The translations under genes were made by a program, and so were the position numbers. From Ignavibacteriales bacterium (GTDB lineage Bacteria > Bacteroidota > Ignavibacteria > UBA10030 > SZUA-254), in contig JACRMQ010000006.1 of assembly GCA_016214905.1 (NCBI GenBank), forward strand, positions 248,001 to 312,000: DNA of 64,000 nt, read 5' to 3'. The notes beneath the pieces were generated by a model that worked only from the letters and a program-made list of their open reading frames with translations, did not search any database and had not been told where the DNA came from. Numbering within the stretch: the stretch's first letter is position 1; each line of letters opens with the position of its first letter. This document shows positions 17,375-26,893 of the stretch, in pieces.

Positions 17375-19192
17375 ATGGCGACTGTCATCGAATTTTCCAC
17401 AGTTGTTGAGATGTTTGATAACATCACACAAAAATATCTCACGGATTCTCGCCCGATGCTGATGCATAAGATAGAAGGTGCTTATGTGAATTTTTCTTAC
17501 AATCAGGTGCGTGAAATGGTTCGTACCTTCGCTCTGGGATTAGCGGCAATCGGTGTGAAACGGGGTGATCATGTTGCCGTGATATCCGAGAACCGCCCTG
17601 AATGGGTTGTTGCGGATATGGCGATTATGAAATTGGGAGCCGTAAACATCTCAATCTATCCCACTCTCACACCAAAACAAATTGAATATATCCTTAACGA
17701 TGCGGATGTGAAATTTGCGATCGCATCCAACCAACTCCAGCTTAACAAAGTTCTTAAAATCTTTCATGAAGTAGCGTCGCTTAAACGTGCGATAGTTCTC
17801 TCCGATAAAGTTATAACACAGGAAAAAAAGGTGATGAATTATTCTCATGTAATCGAGATGGGGAAAGAGTTCGATCAACTTTATCCGGGTTATCTTGAGA
17901 ATGAGCAAAAGAGAATCAAGCTGGATGATCTGATGACGCTGATCTATACTTCCGGTACAACAGGTAATCCTAAAGGGGTAATGTTGACTCATAATAATTT
18001 AGTAAGTAACATGAAGGCATGTGCCTCAGTCATTCATTTCGGCAGTGAAGATATTCTTCTGTCCTTTTTACCCCTTTCACATTCTTATGAGCGACTTGGA
18101 GGTTATTACACTGCGATGTCGTGCGGTACAACAATCGCTTATGCCGAAAGCATTGATACTTTGCGCGATAATCTTTTAGAAGTAAAACCCACTATTGTCA
18201 CGACAGTTCCGCGATTATTTGAAAGATTGTATAATCGTATCATGAAACAGATGAGTGAAGAATCGAAAATAAAACAGACAATTTTTAATTGGGCAATTAA
18301 CGTTGGAAAGACTTACAGGTATTCGAAACGAAAGAATGTCATAGCCACCGGATTATCGCTCCAACATAAAATTGCAGATAAGCTTGTATTTAAAAAAATA
18401 AGAGAACGGACCGGCGGGCGGATAAAATTTTTCGTATCAGGTGGAGCTGCTCTATCAGCCGAACTCGGCGAATTCTTCGATGCGATTGGAATTGTTGTGA
18501 TAGAAGGATATGGCATGACCGAAGCTTCACCCGTCATTTGCGCAAATCTGGAGCAACATTATAAATTCGGAACTGTCGGTCCGCCATTGCCCGGTGTTCA
18601 GGTGAAGATTGCGGAGGATGGTGAAATTCTTGCAAAGGGTCCGAATGTTATGAGAGGATATTGGAAAAATCCGGAAGCCACAAAAGAAGCAATCGATGAA
18701 GATGGGTGGCTGCACACCGGAGATATCGGACAGTTCGATTCGGATGGATTTCTAAAAATCACTGATAGAAAAAAACATCTGTTTGTCAGTTCCGGCGGAA
18801 AAAATATCGCTCCCCAACATATTGAAGGATTGTTTCTTCAATGTCCATTCATTGAACAAGTTGTCCTGATCGGTGACGGAAGGATGTATCTTACCGCGCT
18901 GATTGTACCGAATTTTGATATGTTAAGAGAGTATGCAAAAAAACATCACATACAATTTCAATCTAATGAAGATTTAGCTCAACATCCCGAGATTTACAAA
19001 TTGTTCGAAGGTGAGATATCAAAATTTCAAAAAGATCTCGCAAATTATGAACGAGTCCGGAAATTTACAATTCTAAACAGTCCACTGACAATCGAAAACG
19101 ATGAACTCACTCCCACAATGAAAGTTAAGCGCCGGGTTGTTGAAGCTAAATTCAAAGATGTTATCGATAAAATGTATGCCGATTTAGTTTAA
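17375..19192 (+). CDS. Long-chain fatty acid-CoA ligase (AMP-forming)
   Basis: A 605-residue ANL-superfamily enzyme that activates long-chain fatty acids to acyl-CoA via acyl-AMP. Motifs: P-loop [16 protein letters not shown] about residues 190-205, [12 protein letters not shown] (A5) about 376-387, hinge region [16 protein letters not shown] and [20 protein letters not shown], with a C-terminal Lys in TPTMKVKRR. The length and the SGGKNIAPQ motif are typical of the COG1022 eukaryote-like acyl-CoA synthetases (FAA1 family) rather than enteric FadD. It is transcribed divergently from nrdJ and followed 44 bases later by a pseudouridine synthase gene. Confidence 0.93.
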   Translation: MATVIEFSTVVEMFDNITQKYLTDSRPMLMHKIEGAYVNFSYNQVREMVRTFALGLAAIGVKRGDHVAVISENRPEWVVADMAIMKLGAVNISIYPTLTPKQIEYILNDADVKFAIASNQLQLNKVLKIFHEVASLKRAIVLSDKVITQEKKVMNYSHVIEMGKEFDQLYPGYLENEQKRIKLDDLMTLIYTSGTTGNPKGVMLTHNNLVSNMKACASVIHFGSEDILLSFLPLSHSYERLGGYYTAMSCGTTIAYAESIDTLRDNLLEVKPTIVTTVPRLFERLYNRIMKQMSEESKIKQTIFNWAINVGKTYRYSKRKNVIATGLSLQHKIADKLVFKKIRERTGGRIKFFVSGGAALSAELGEFFDAIGIVVIEGYGMTEASPVICANLEQHYKFGTVGPPLPGVQVKIAEDGEILAKGPNVMRGYWKNPEATKEAIDEDGWLHTGDIGQFDSDGFLKITDRKKHLFVSSGGKNIAPQHIEGLFLQCPFIEQVVLIGDGRMYLTALIVPNFDMLREYAKKHHIQFQSNEDLAQHPEIYKLFEGEISKFQKDLANYERVRKFTILNSPLTIENDELTPTMKVKRRVVEAKFKDVIDKMYADLV

Positions 19193-19236
19193 TTTCCATT
19201 TCTAAAAGATCTGAAACCAATCGAATTGTCTGTTCC

Positions 19237-19968
19237 ATGAAGAAAATTCCTCTGAAAGACAGACGCGTATCTTTAGCCCGGGCACTTTCTAAACTTGGTT
19301 TCTGTTCCCGTTCGTCATCCGAAAAAATGATATTAGCAGGACGTGTTGATGTGAATGGGAAGCCGTGTTTAAATCCATCATACCGTTGTGACCTCTCCTC
19401 GGATAAAATTAGCGTTGATAAAAAAGCGATTTTTAAAGAAGTACTTAATTATATCATATTGAATAAACCGGTTGGTGTGGTTACCACGAGATCAGATGAG
19501 ATGGGGAGAAGTACAGTCTATGATTTATTAGGCGAAAACAGCCGGTGGATTTTCCCTGTCGGAAGATTGGATAAAGATACGTCTGGCTTACTAATTATGA
19601 CTAATGATACTCAACTCGGTAATTTCCTAACAAATCCTGAAACCAAAATCCCTAAATCCTACGAAGTTACGATCAATAAAAAAATTACACCCGATGATAT
19701 TACAAAACTTGAGTCGGGGATTGTAATTGGAGAAGAAAAATTTTTGCCAGCGATTATTCATCGGAGAAATGAGAGAGAGATTGAGGTAATCATAGTTGAA
19801 GGTAAAAATCGGCAAATACGGCGAATGTTTCAATCGTTAGGATACAAAGTCACCTCATTAACCCGTACAAAAATTGGAGGATTGACGATGATGGATTTAA
19901 AACCTGGTGAGTGGAAATATCTCACGCATGAGGAAATAAAACTTTTAAGTGTTAAGCGGATGAAATAA
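19237..19968 (+). CDS. RsuA/RluB-family pseudouridine synthase
   Basis: A 243-residue enzyme with an N-terminal S4 RNA-binding domain ([20 protein letters not shown] ... GRVDVNG) and the pseudouridine synthase catalytic loop [19 protein letters not shown], whose Asp is the nucleophile; also [16 protein letters not shown]. Such enzymes modify one or a few rRNA uridines. A paralogue lies at 37646-38389 next to scpAB, where RluB normally sits, so this copy is more likely RsuA, RluE or RluF-like; the target cannot be set from sequence alone. Confidence 0.92.
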   Translation: MKKIPLKDRRVSLARALSKLGFCSRSSSEKMILAGRVDVNGKPCLNPSYRCDLSSDKISVDKKAIFKEVLNYIILNKPVGVVTTRSDEMGRSTVYDLLGENSRWIFPVGRLDKDTSGLLIMTNDTQLGNFLTNPETKIPKSYEVTINKKITPDDITKLESGIVIGEEKFLPAIIHRRNEREIEVIIVEGKNRQIRRMFQSLGYKVTSLTRTKIGGLTMMDLKPGEWKYLTHEEIKLLSVKRMK

Positions 19969-20026
19969 TTCAAACCGACATTACAAATCAAACTCACAAC
20001 TCATAATTCATAACTCAATTAAAACC

Positions 20027-20494
20027 ATGTCCAAGATAAGCAGTTCTATTGTGGAGCTTTGTGTTTTTAAAAAAGAGATTTTGGAAACAAAATATTTGCT
20101 TCTGCATCGAACCCCGGATGAAAAAGTATATCCAAACCTCTGGCAGTTTATTACAGGTTCTATCGAAGAAAATGAAAAAGCAAGAGATGCTGCTATCCGA
20201 GAATTGGCAGAAGAAACCGGTTTAAAACCAAAGTCATTGTGGGTTGTTCCTTACGTTCTTTCATTTTATAATGCCGAATGGGATTCGGTGAACTTGTGTC
20301 CGTTTTTTGCCGCCGAGGTAGCCGGTGATAGTGTGATCACACTATCGGAGGAACATGATGATTACGAATGGTTTACATACGACGCAGCGATTCAGAAATT
20401 GGTTTGGCCCAGTTGGCGGGAAGGGCTGAAAATTGTCAATGAATATATCATTCCCGGTAAGGAAATTCAATCAGATATTCACCGGATATTTTGA
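20027..20494 (+). CDS. Nudix hydrolase
   Basis: A 155-residue protein with a complete Nudix box, G-x5-E-x7-R-E-L-x-E-E-x-G-L, at residues ~44-66 (GSIEENEKARDAAIRE, LAEETGL). These enzymes cleave nucleoside diphosphates linked to another moiety, using Mg2+ held by the REXXEE core. The architecture (SSIVELCVFKK ... LLHRTPDEKVYPNLWQFITG) resembles dihydroneopterin-triphosphate or dATP pyrophosphohydrolases, but the substrate is not determined. It follows the pseudouridine synthase gene by 58 bases. Confidence 0.9.
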   Translation: MSKISSSIVELCVFKKEILETKYLLLHRTPDEKVYPNLWQFITGSIEENEKARDAAIRELAEETGLKPKSLWVVPYVLSFYNAEWDSVNLCPFFAAEVAGDSVITLSEEHDDYEWFTYDAAIQKLVWPSWREGLKIVNEYIIPGKEIQSDIHRIF

Positions 20495-20574
20495 AGAATA
20501 CAAGTCAACCGATTCCGAACTGGGATGTCTAATATTTAAATCAAAATGTATAATAATTCTAAGGGGTTTCAAAT

Positions 20575-21582
20575 ATGAAACAGAGAATAATTTTAGCATT
20601 GGTGCTCATGCTTGGTTTGAGTATTCTGCCGAATCCGGGATGGGGGCAAATCAAGAAAGAAGTAATCAAGATTGAAAGCAAAGGTAAACAAGGATATTTG
20701 GGAGTTCAAATCCTGGATGTGAATAAGAAGTTAAAGGATAAGAAAAATCTTTCCGTCGAGCGTGGTGCTTTCGTTCAGGAAGTTGTCGATGACAGTCCTG
20801 CCGAAGAAGCAGGAATCGAAAAAGGTGATGTTATATTGAAATTCGCTGATGAGATGATTGATGATGGTGAAGATTTGACCGATGCTGTTCGCGCAACGAA
20901 ACCGAAGACAGAAGTATCCATAGAAGTCAATCGTAATGGAGAGAAAAAAACAATCAAAGCGGTTATCGGGAAGATGAAAACTCCGCAGGCGTACGCATTT
21001 AATTTTGATGACGAAGGAATGAAATGGAGCTCACCGTCTCCTAATATTTCAAATCTCAGAAAGAAATTAAATATCCGTGTTTTCTCTGAAAGTGAATTCC
21101 ACGGAGCACAGATGCAGTCACTCACCAAACAGCTCGGTGAATATTTCGGTGCACCCTCCGGGAAAGGTTTACTTGTGACAGAGGTTGAGAAATCGAGCGA
21201 AGCTGAGAAAGCAGGTTTTAAAGCTGGTGATGTGATAACCAAAGCTAACGGAAACAAAGTAAAAGATGTTGGTGATCTGCAAGAAGAAATTTCCGATTCT
21301 GATGGAAAAAGTATCCCAATCGAAATTATGCGAGACAAGAAGTCGTTGATTCTTAACATGAAGATTGAAAAAGAGGATGATGAGTATGATGACGACGAAT
21401 GGTCGGGTAATATTATTGTAAGTCCGGGTGGAAATTGTGCGAAATCATCTTGCATTCAGATACCCAGTCATAGAGTTGAGAAAGGACATTTGCAGCATAA
21501 ATTGCATGACCTTCGAAAAGGGATAGAAAAAGGGATGCTTAAAATCAAACAGGCAATCAGGCGCGAGTTTCAAGAGTCGTAA
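20575..21582 (+). CDS. Exported protein with two PDZ domains
   Basis: A 335-residue protein with a signal peptide ending near NPGWGQ. PDZ 1 spans about residues 35-130 (GYLGVQILDV ... DDSPAEEAGIEKGDVILKFA) and PDZ 2 about 190-265 (GLLVTEVEKSSEAEKAGFKAGDVITKANG). There is no trypsin-like protease domain, so it is not HtrA; it probably acts as a periplasmic adaptor that binds C-terminal peptides. The C-terminal 60 residues are charged and include an acidic stretch (KEDDEYDDDEW) and a helix. AAGGGG lies upstream of the ATG, and a strong terminator follows. Confidence 0.85.
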   Translation: MKQRIILALVLMLGLSILPNPGWGQIKKEVIKIESKGKQGYLGVQILDVNKKLKDKKNLSVERGAFVQEVVDDSPAEEAGIEKGDVILKFADEMIDDGEDLTDAVRATKPKTEVSIEVNRNGEKKTIKAVIGKMKTPQAYAFNFDDEGMKWSSPSPNISNLRKKLNIRVFSESEFHGAQMQSLTKQLGEYFGAPSGKGLLVTEVEKSSEAEKAGFKAGDVITKANGNKVKDVGDLQEEISDSDGKSIPIEIMRDKKSLILNMKIEKEDDEYDDDEWSGNIIVSPGGNCAKSSCIQIPSHRVEKGHLQHKLHDLRKGIEKGMLKIKQAIRREFQES

Positions 21583-21612
21583 AATATTATAAGTAGATAC
21601 TTTCCTCATTTG

Positions 21613-21656
21613 AAAGTACAAGATTGTTCGATGAATCGGACAAACTTGTACTTTTT
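21613..21656 (+). terminator. Intrinsic terminator after PDZ gene
   Basis: AAAGTACAAG pairs with CTTGTACTTT (10 bp), with an inner GTTCG/CGGAC helix, followed by TTTTTA. It starts 30 bases after the stop codon. Confidence 0.85.
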
Positions 21657-21757
21657 ATTTATATTGTTATATTTTAAATACAAATAACCCGCAGATCTGT
21701 TCTCTTTCATAAAGTGTGAACCGATCTCGAACATTTTAAATATTCGGTTTAGCTTTA

Positions 21758-23152
21758 ATGAAATATTATTTATTTCCGGCTCTACTTTGTTTAATTTTAT
21801 TCTTTTCTTTTGTAGCCCTCCCACAAGACGCTCCACAATCTTCAATAAAACCGTACGAAGATGATGCAAGGAAAATCATTTCGGAAGGATTGCAATCTTG
21901 CAAGGCATTTTCAATACTTCAGGATTTATGTTTGAATGTCGGTCCGCGGTTAGTTGGTTCACCTGAAGCCGCGAAAGCCGTAATATGGGGTGAAGAATTA
22001 ATGACAAGATTAGGTTTTCAAAATGTACATACTGAGGTTTGTACCGTACCGCACTGGGTCAGAGGCGGTGTTGAAAAAGGGACGATTAAAAATTCCGGGG
22101 GGAAACTAATTCCGATAAATATTTGCGCACTTGGTGGAAGCATCGGAACTGCCGGCGATGGAATCGAAGCAGAAGTATTAGAAGTGAAATCATTTGAAGA
22201 GTTGCAATCTCTGAAAGATAAAGCACGTGGAAAGATTATATTTTTCAATCGTGCAATGGATAAAAGTAAAATAAATCCAGGCGAGGCATATGGCGGTGCG
22301 GTAAATCAGCGCGGAAGCGGTGCGGTTGAAGCGGCGAAAGTCGGCGGTGTTGCCGCACTTGTGAGATCAATGACGATGCAATTAGATAATGTACCGCACA
22401 CAGGTTCAATGCATTATGTTGATACTATTCCAAAAGTTCCTGCAGCATCAATCAGTACGCTTGATGCAGATTTATTGGCCAGTTTATTGTCGGTTGATAA
22501 AAAACTGAAAATAAAAATTCAACTATTTTGCCAAACCTTTCCCGATGTTGAATCGGCAAATGTGATTGGTGAAATAAAGGGAAGTGAAAAACCTGATGAA
22601 GTAATTGTTATCGGTTGTCATCTTGATAGCTGGGATAAAGGTCACTGTGCTCATGATGATGGTGCCGGAACTGTTCATGTGATTGAAGCATTACGGCTTA
22701 TAAAAGATGTCGGACTAAAACCCAAGCGGACGATTCGTGCTGTTTTGTTTATGAATGAAGAATTTGGATTGAACGGTGGAATCGCATACGCCAAAAAAGA
22801 TCGCCCCGGTGAGAAACATATTTGTGCTATAGAGACTGACGCAGGTGGATTCACCCCGCGAGGTTTTGGAGTCGGCGCAGATTCGATAACATTTCCGAAA
22901 TTTTCTAAATGGTCGTATCTTCTCGATCCGATAGATGCCGGACGTATAACGCGAGGCGGTGGTGGTGCTGATATTTCTGAATTGGCGAAACTTGGCGTAA
23001 TTACAATCGGATTGAGAGTGGATGGACAGAAATATTTCGATTATCATCATTCCGATAACGACACGTTTGATAAAGTTCATCCGCGCGAACTGGAGCTCGG
23101 CGCTATCGCCATCGCAATTTTTAGTTATGTGATTGCACAAGAAGGTATATGA
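21758..23152 (+). CDS. Secreted M28-family metallopeptidase (carboxypeptidase Q-like)
   Basis: A 464-residue protein with a signal peptide (MKYYLFPALLCLILFFSFVA). The catalytic M28 domain shows the two-zinc ligand pattern: VIGCHLDSWDKGHCAHDDGA (His and bridging Asp), FMNEEFGLNG (catalytic Glu-Glu), ICAIETDAGG (Asp) and YFDYHHSDNDTFD (His). A PA-like insert lies between (GKIIFFNRAMDK ... RGSGAVEAAKVGGVAALV). It resembles plasma glutamate carboxypeptidase/carboxypeptidase Q, which trims dipeptides. It is followed 39 bases later by a second M28 gene of the same type, suggesting a peptide-scavenging pair. Confidence 0.93.
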   Translation: MKYYLFPALLCLILFFSFVALPQDAPQSSIKPYEDDARKIISEGLQSCKAFSILQDLCLNVGPRLVGSPEAAKAVIWGEELMTRLGFQNVHTEVCTVPHWVRGGVEKGTIKNSGGKLIPINICALGGSIGTAGDGIEAEVLEVKSFEELQSLKDKARGKIIFFNRAMDKSKINPGEAYGGAVNQRGSGAVEAAKVGGVAALVRSMTMQLDNVPHTGSMHYVDTIPKVPAASISTLDADLLASLLSVDKKLKIKIQLFCQTFPDVESANVIGEIKGSEKPDEVIVIGCHLDSWDKGHCAHDDGAGTVHVIEALRLIKDVGLKPKRTIRAVLFMNEEFGLNGGIAYAKKDRPGEKHICAIETDAGGFTPRGFGVGADSITFPKFSKWSYLLDPIDAGRITRGGGGADISELAKLGVITIGLRVDGQKYFDYHHSDNDTFDKVHPRELELGAIAIAIFSYVIAQEGI

Positions 23153-23191
23153 TAAAATTCATTATTAATCACTAAATAATGTGAGGTCCGC

Positions 23192-24781
23192 ATGAGATAT
23201 TTTTGTTACATCTTCGTTTTAATAGTGCTTCTTTTCAATCTCCTGCCCGCGCAATTTGTGCAGGAGAAATTCGATTCAGCCGCTGTTGCGCAAATCAGAG
23301 ACGAAGGGATGAATCGTTCCAAAGTAATGGAATATTTAAGTTATCTGACTGATGTTTATGGTCCGCGGCTCACGGGTACTCCCGGTTATATGGAAGCAGC
23401 GAAGTGGGCAAAAAGCCAGTTGACATCCATTGGACTTGAAAACGCGCATCTTGAAGCTTGGGGACCTTGGGGTAAGGGATGGACTTTGAAAAATTATTCG
23501 GCAACTGTTTTTGGCAGACAAAATTTTCCGCTCGTATCATATCCAAAAGCTTGGTCACCCGAAATCAGCGAAGCAGTTGCGGATTTGATTTTGTTTGATG
23601 CAAAAACAGATAGTGCAGTAAATACTTTCAGAGGAAAATTGAGAGGAAAATTTGTGCTGCTCAGCGACTCTCGCGAGCTTAAACCTCCATTTGAACCTTA
23701 CGCAGAGCGTGATGCCGATTCAAGTTTGTTGAAACTTGCAAATTCTGATGGTCAGAGACGTGGAGGAAGAAGATTTGAAATGACCCCCGAGATGAAACAA
23801 CGCCAACTGATTTCTTATAAAAAAATGCAGCTTTGTTTTGATGAAGGTGCGAAAGCAATTTTAACAATAAGCCAGGGAGATGGCGGGAATGTATTCGTCG
23901 GAGCAGCATCTTATCCACAGCACCCCGATTCCGGCTGGTCCAGCGGAGCCAAAGTGTACGACGTCAAAGCCCCAAAATTAATTCCACAAATTTCAGTCGG
24001 TGCCGAACATTACAATCGGCTTGTTCGGATGATCCAAAAAGGTGAGAAACCAAAATTAGAATTGGAGATCGATGCTGAATTCAACAAAGCTGATTCAGGA
24101 TATAACATCATCGCTGAAATTCCCGGGACAGATCTGAAAGATGAGGTAGTAATGATCGGCGGTCATTTCGATTCATGGCATGGAGGCACAGGTGCCGCAG
24201 ATAACGCTACCGGCTGTTCGGTTGCGATGGAAGCAATGCGAATCATTAAAACTTTAGATTTAAAACCACGCCGGACTATCCGCATCGGATTTTGGGATGC
24301 TGAAGAACATGGATTTCTTGGTTCCCGTGGATACATCAACAAACATTTTGCGAACCGTGAAGGAGGATCGTCGGATCGGGACGGGAAAATAGTCTATACT
24401 CCAGAGGGTGAAAAATTTTCTGTTTATTTTAACGATGATAACGGAGCCGGAAAATTCAGAGGAATTTATTTGCAAGGCAATGAAGCATGCAGAACGATTT
24501 TCAGATCATGGCTTAAACCGTTCAACGACCTTGGCGCTTCAACAGTAACTGTGGCAAACACAGGTGGAACGGATCATCAGGCATTTGACGGATATAATTT
24601 GCCGGGCTTCCAATTCATACAGGATGAACTTGATTACGGTTCACGTGTGCACCACGCAACAATGGATCTTTACGACAGATGCCCGCCTGAAGATATGAAA
24701 CAGGCGGCGGTCATCATGGCGGCATTTGCGTATAACGCCGCGATGAGGGATGAGAAGATACCGAGGAAAGTTCAAAAATAA
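23192..24781 (+). CDS. Secreted M28-family metallopeptidase, second of tandem pair
   Basis: A 529-residue protein with a signal peptide (MRYFCYIFVLIVLLFNLLPA). A PA-like domain (about residues 120-260) precedes the M28 core: MIGGHFDSWHGGTGAADNAT (zinc His and Asp), FWDAEEHGFLGSRGY (Glu-Glu), YFNDDNGAGK (Asp) and SRVHHATMDLYD (His). It is probably exported to the periplasm and cleaves small peptides. N-terminal similarity to the upstream gene (YLTDVYGPRLTGTPGYMEAA versus LCLNVGPRLVGSPEAAKAV) shows the two are paralogues that diverged by insertions. AGGAT 18 bases past its stop codon likely starts the next lipoprotein gene. Confidence 0.94.
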   Translation: MRYFCYIFVLIVLLFNLLPAQFVQEKFDSAAVAQIRDEGMNRSKVMEYLSYLTDVYGPRLTGTPGYMEAAKWAKSQLTSIGLENAHLEAWGPWGKGWTLKNYSATVFGRQNFPLVSYPKAWSPEISEAVADLILFDAKTDSAVNTFRGKLRGKFVLLSDSRELKPPFEPYAERDADSSLLKLANSDGQRRGGRRFEMTPEMKQRQLISYKKMQLCFDEGAKAILTISQGDGGNVFVGAASYPQHPDSGWSSGAKVYDVKAPKLIPQISVGAEHYNRLVRMIQKGEKPKLELEIDAEFNKADSGYNIIAEIPGTDLKDEVVMIGGHFDSWHGGTGAADNATGCSVAMEAMRIIKTLDLKPRRTIRIGFWDAEEHGFLGSRGYINKHFANREGGSSDRDGKIVYTPEGEKFSVYFNDDNGAGKFRGIYLQGNEACRTIFRSWLKPFNDLGASTVTVANTGGTDHQAFDGYNLPGFQFIQDELDYGSRVHHATMDLYDRCPPEDMKQAAVIMAAFAYNAAMRDEKIPRKVQK

Positions 24782-24799
24782 TTCTGAAGGATTAATACA

Positions 24800-25144
24800 A
24801 TGAAAAAGATAATCAATATTATACTTACAGTGATTTTTAGTTATTTGATCTACGGATGCTCTGATGAACCACCAAGCGTTCGTGTTTATAACCAGCATAC
24901 CGAAAAAGCAAATGTGCAGATAAAGACAGCAAACGGGAATACAATCAACCATAATGATGTTTCTCCCGGAACAACTACCGGTTACCGAGACGTTGCAGAA
25001 GGTAATTGCGTGGCGACTGCAGTCATTCAGAAGGATAGTGCGGCCCCATCGGTAACCTTCAAAGCCGTTAACGATTATAATTACACGGTTGTAGTGGTTC
25101 AGGGTAATCCGTCCTATTTAAGGATCGATTCAAAAAGCAAATAA
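24800..25144 (+). CDS. Small lipoprotein, function unknown
   Basis: A 114-residue protein with a lipobox (YLIYGC, Cys about residue 21). The mature part (SVRVYNQHTEKANVQIKTAN ... YNYTVVVVQGNP) has the strand pattern of one DUF4397-like or transthyretin-like domain; assignment is weak. AAGGA at 24786-24790 supports the start. It is only 18 bases downstream of the second M28 peptidase gene, so it is probably cotranscribed. Confidence 0.65.
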   Translation: MKKIINIILTVIFSYLIYGCSDEPPSVRVYNQHTEKANVQIKTANGNTINHNDVSPGTTTGYRDVAEGNCVATAVIQKDSAAPSVTFKAVNDYNYTVVVVQGNPSYLRIDSKSK

Positions 25145-25326
25145 TACTAATTCGATGAATGGATTGCATAAATCGTTACTAGTGGAATCAATCCGGAAGA
25201 AGTTTGAAATTAATGATGCAATTATAAGATTCAGGATTTAAATTGGATAATGCTTTTGGTAATATCTCTTTGGCAGTTATTATATATTCTCCTGCCAAAT
25301 TAGAATAAATTTTTCTATCAATAACG

Positions 25327-25367
25327 AATCACAAAGTGTCAGAATCAACATCTGACATTTTGTGATT
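25327..25367. repeat. Long hairpin (17-bp stem, 7-nt loop)
   Basis: AATCACAAAGTGTCAGA (25327-25343) pairs with TCTGACATTTTGTGATT (25351-25367) with one G-U. There is no T run directly after it on either strand, so it is not a textbook terminator. It lies in the 769-base gap 25145-25913, which otherwise holds only a broken sorting domain and two more hairpins. Confidence 0.7.
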
Positions 25368-25603
25368 TATTCCCGATGCTATCGGAATCACATCGCTTGA
25401 AGGAGCCGTCAATATAATATCATACAAAATTGAATCAATTTCCGTCTGCGGAATATACAGCAGGACCGATAACCCTTCTGAAAGTGAATCGTTGTAAATT
25501 GTAGGGTATGTAGAAATGCCGCTACTCCGTGATTGATTCTGGTATTCTAAAATAAAATCAGTGTACTGCTTCTCTATCGGTCCTGTTCTTATATCTATTT
25601 TGG

Positions 25604-25783
25604 GTGAAAATAAAAATTTATAATCTTCTCGGTCAGGAAGTGGCAACGCTTGTTGATGAGATGCAAGATGCAGGATACAAGTCGGTTGAATGGAATGCAA
25701 GCTCGCTGTCGAGTGGTGTTTATATATATCGTTTGTCGGCAGGTTCATTCACGGATTTGAAGAAGTTAGTGCTGGTGAAGTAA
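25604..25783 (+). pseudogene. Orphan type IX sorting-domain fragment
   Basis: The frame reads VKIKIYNLLGQEVATLVDEM, then GYKSVEWNASSLSSGVYIYR and a final KKLVLVK before TAA at 25781-25783. This is the last ~60 residues of a type IX sorting domain. The conserved NYPNPFNP start of the domain and any cargo body upstream are missing, and the frame upstream is not coding-like. It is a relic of a deleted or rearranged cargo gene. Its sequence is closer to the common consensus (LLGQEVATLVDE) than to the two cargo genes at the left of the window. Confidence 0.85.
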
Positions 25784-25798
25784 AACCTAAGTAGTGTT

Positions 25799-25908
25799 GC
25801 GAAGGTTCTAAAGAATTTATCGAGAAACCTTCGCAAGGTTTTCAGACTTATGCGGTTTGCGCCATGATGAATTTTTCGTCGTGTGGATTAGGTCGATGCG
25901 AACCGCAT
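25799..25908. repeat. Two hairpins after the sorting-domain relic
   Basis: GCGAAGGTT (25799-25807) pairs with AACCTTCGC (25826-25834). ATGCGGTTTGC (25850-25860) pairs with GCGAACCGCAT (25898-25908; 11 bp with one G-U, long loop), followed by TTTATTTATTT. Either could be the old terminator of the lost cargo gene or act against the converging minus-strand gene. Confidence 0.55.
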
Positions 25909-25913
25909 TTTAT

Positions 25914-26321
25914 TTATTTACAATTTTTATCAAACATCTCTTGAAGCATGCGGGCAACATTTTCAGGTGTGTTATGTTGAATGCTTGAACGATGTATAAT
26001 GCCCGCGAATTTCCCATCCTTCAATATCGCAAATGAGGGTGATGATGGAGGTTCAGTGGCAAAATACGATCTTGCTTTTGCAGTCGCTTCCCGATCTGTG
26101 GTTGCAAAAATTGTTGTGAAATAGTTCGGTAATTTGTTATGCTTCATCGCTATTTCCAAGGCCGGAACGGCAACCCCTGAGGCACAACCGCATGCCGAGT
26201 TTATGTAAACAAGCATAGTCCCGCGGTGATTGTTGAATGTCTGCTCAACTTCTACTGTTGTGCGTAATTCTTTCAATCCCATTTTGCGTATCTCTGCTCT
26301 TAAATCGTCGTTGGTAATCAT
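25914..26321 (-). CDS. BrxA/BrxB-family bacilliredoxin
   Basis: A 135-residue thioredoxin-fold protein of the YphP/YqiW family with the hallmark CGC motif (NSACGCASG, Cys44 and Cys46). These proteins remove bacillithiol from proteins in Bacillus and in Bacteroidota-type bacteria that make bacillithiol. The full pattern is present: MLVYINSACGCASGVAVPAL, FATTDREATAKARSYF, PPSSPSFAILKDGKFAGIIH, RSSIQ. The organism therefore probably makes bacillithiol or a similar thiol. It is followed upstream (32 bases) by a VOC gene in the same direction. Confidence 0.93.
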   Translation of the reverse strand: MITNDDLRAEIRKMGLKELRTTVEVEQTFNNHRGTMLVYINSACGCASGVAVPALEIAMKHNKLPNYFTTIFATTDREATAKARSYFATEPPSSPSFAILKDGKFAGIIHRSSIQHNTPENVARMLQEMFDKNCK

Positions 26322-26353
26322 AATTTTCTCGAATAGATTTATTATTTAATTAG

Positions 26354-26737
26354 TTAGTGATTTGAGTGAAGTGCTAAACGGTTTCCCTCGGTATCTTCGA
26401 AGACCGCCATATACCCATATTCTGGTGTTATTATTGTTTTTGCAACTAATATCTTACCGCCATGCATTATTATTCTGTCGAGTATCAGTTGCAAATCGGG
26501 ATTGGCGCTCATATAAACCAAAACTCCTTCGTGTCCCGGTTTGTAAAATTCGTGATGCTCACAAAGCGCACCGCCAATTGTTTTATCTCCAGCGGGGAAT
26601 AACGCCATCTTCAGCCCGTTCGGCAGTGTAATATCCTGAAATTGGATATCGAAAACCGAACCATAAAATTGTTTTGACCGTGTGAGATCATTTGCCGGTA
26701 TTTCGAACCAGCCGATTGTTTTTTCCATTACTGCCAT
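26354..26737 (-). CDS. VOC-superfamily (glyoxalase-like) protein
   Basis: A 127-residue protein with two beta-alpha-beta-beta-beta halves: IGWFEIPANDLTRSKQFY ... ALFPAGDKTIGGALCEH and GVLVYMSANPDLQLILDRII ... MAVFEDTEGNRLALHS. It fits small VOC proteins of the PhnB/glyoxalase/bleomycin-resistance type (COG3324). The substrate is unknown, and the metal ligands are only partly conserved. ATG at 26737 or at 26728 (MEKTIGW) could be the start; family alignment favours 26728. It is likely cotranscribed with the bacilliredoxin gene. Confidence 0.88.
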   Translation of the reverse strand: MAVMEKTIGWFEIPANDLTRSKQFYGSVFDIQFQDITLPNGLKMALFPAGDKTIGGALCEHHEFYKPGHEGVLVYMSANPDLQLILDRIIMHGGKILVAKTIITPEYGYMAVFEDTEGNRLALHSNH

Positions 26738-26893
26738 AATTATTTGTCTTCCTTATGTAACTTTTGAAACAAATGTTTTGATGAGAACGTTTCCCACGTC
26801 ATATAAAAATTATATTGAATTTAAAGTAATGTTTTGCACTTCCCTCATCAATTTCGTAAATTATGCAGTTCAAATTAATATAAAGGTATTAGC

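Noticed and set aside
20775-21455. Minus-strand frame of 226 codons
   Set aside because: It is fully antisense to the PDZ gene, which has a signal peptide and two PDZ domains.
25329-25748. Minus-strand frame of 139 codons over the sorting-domain relic
   Set aside because: Half of it is antisense to the clear sorting-domain frame, and its 3' end lies inside a long hairpin; no recognisable motif.
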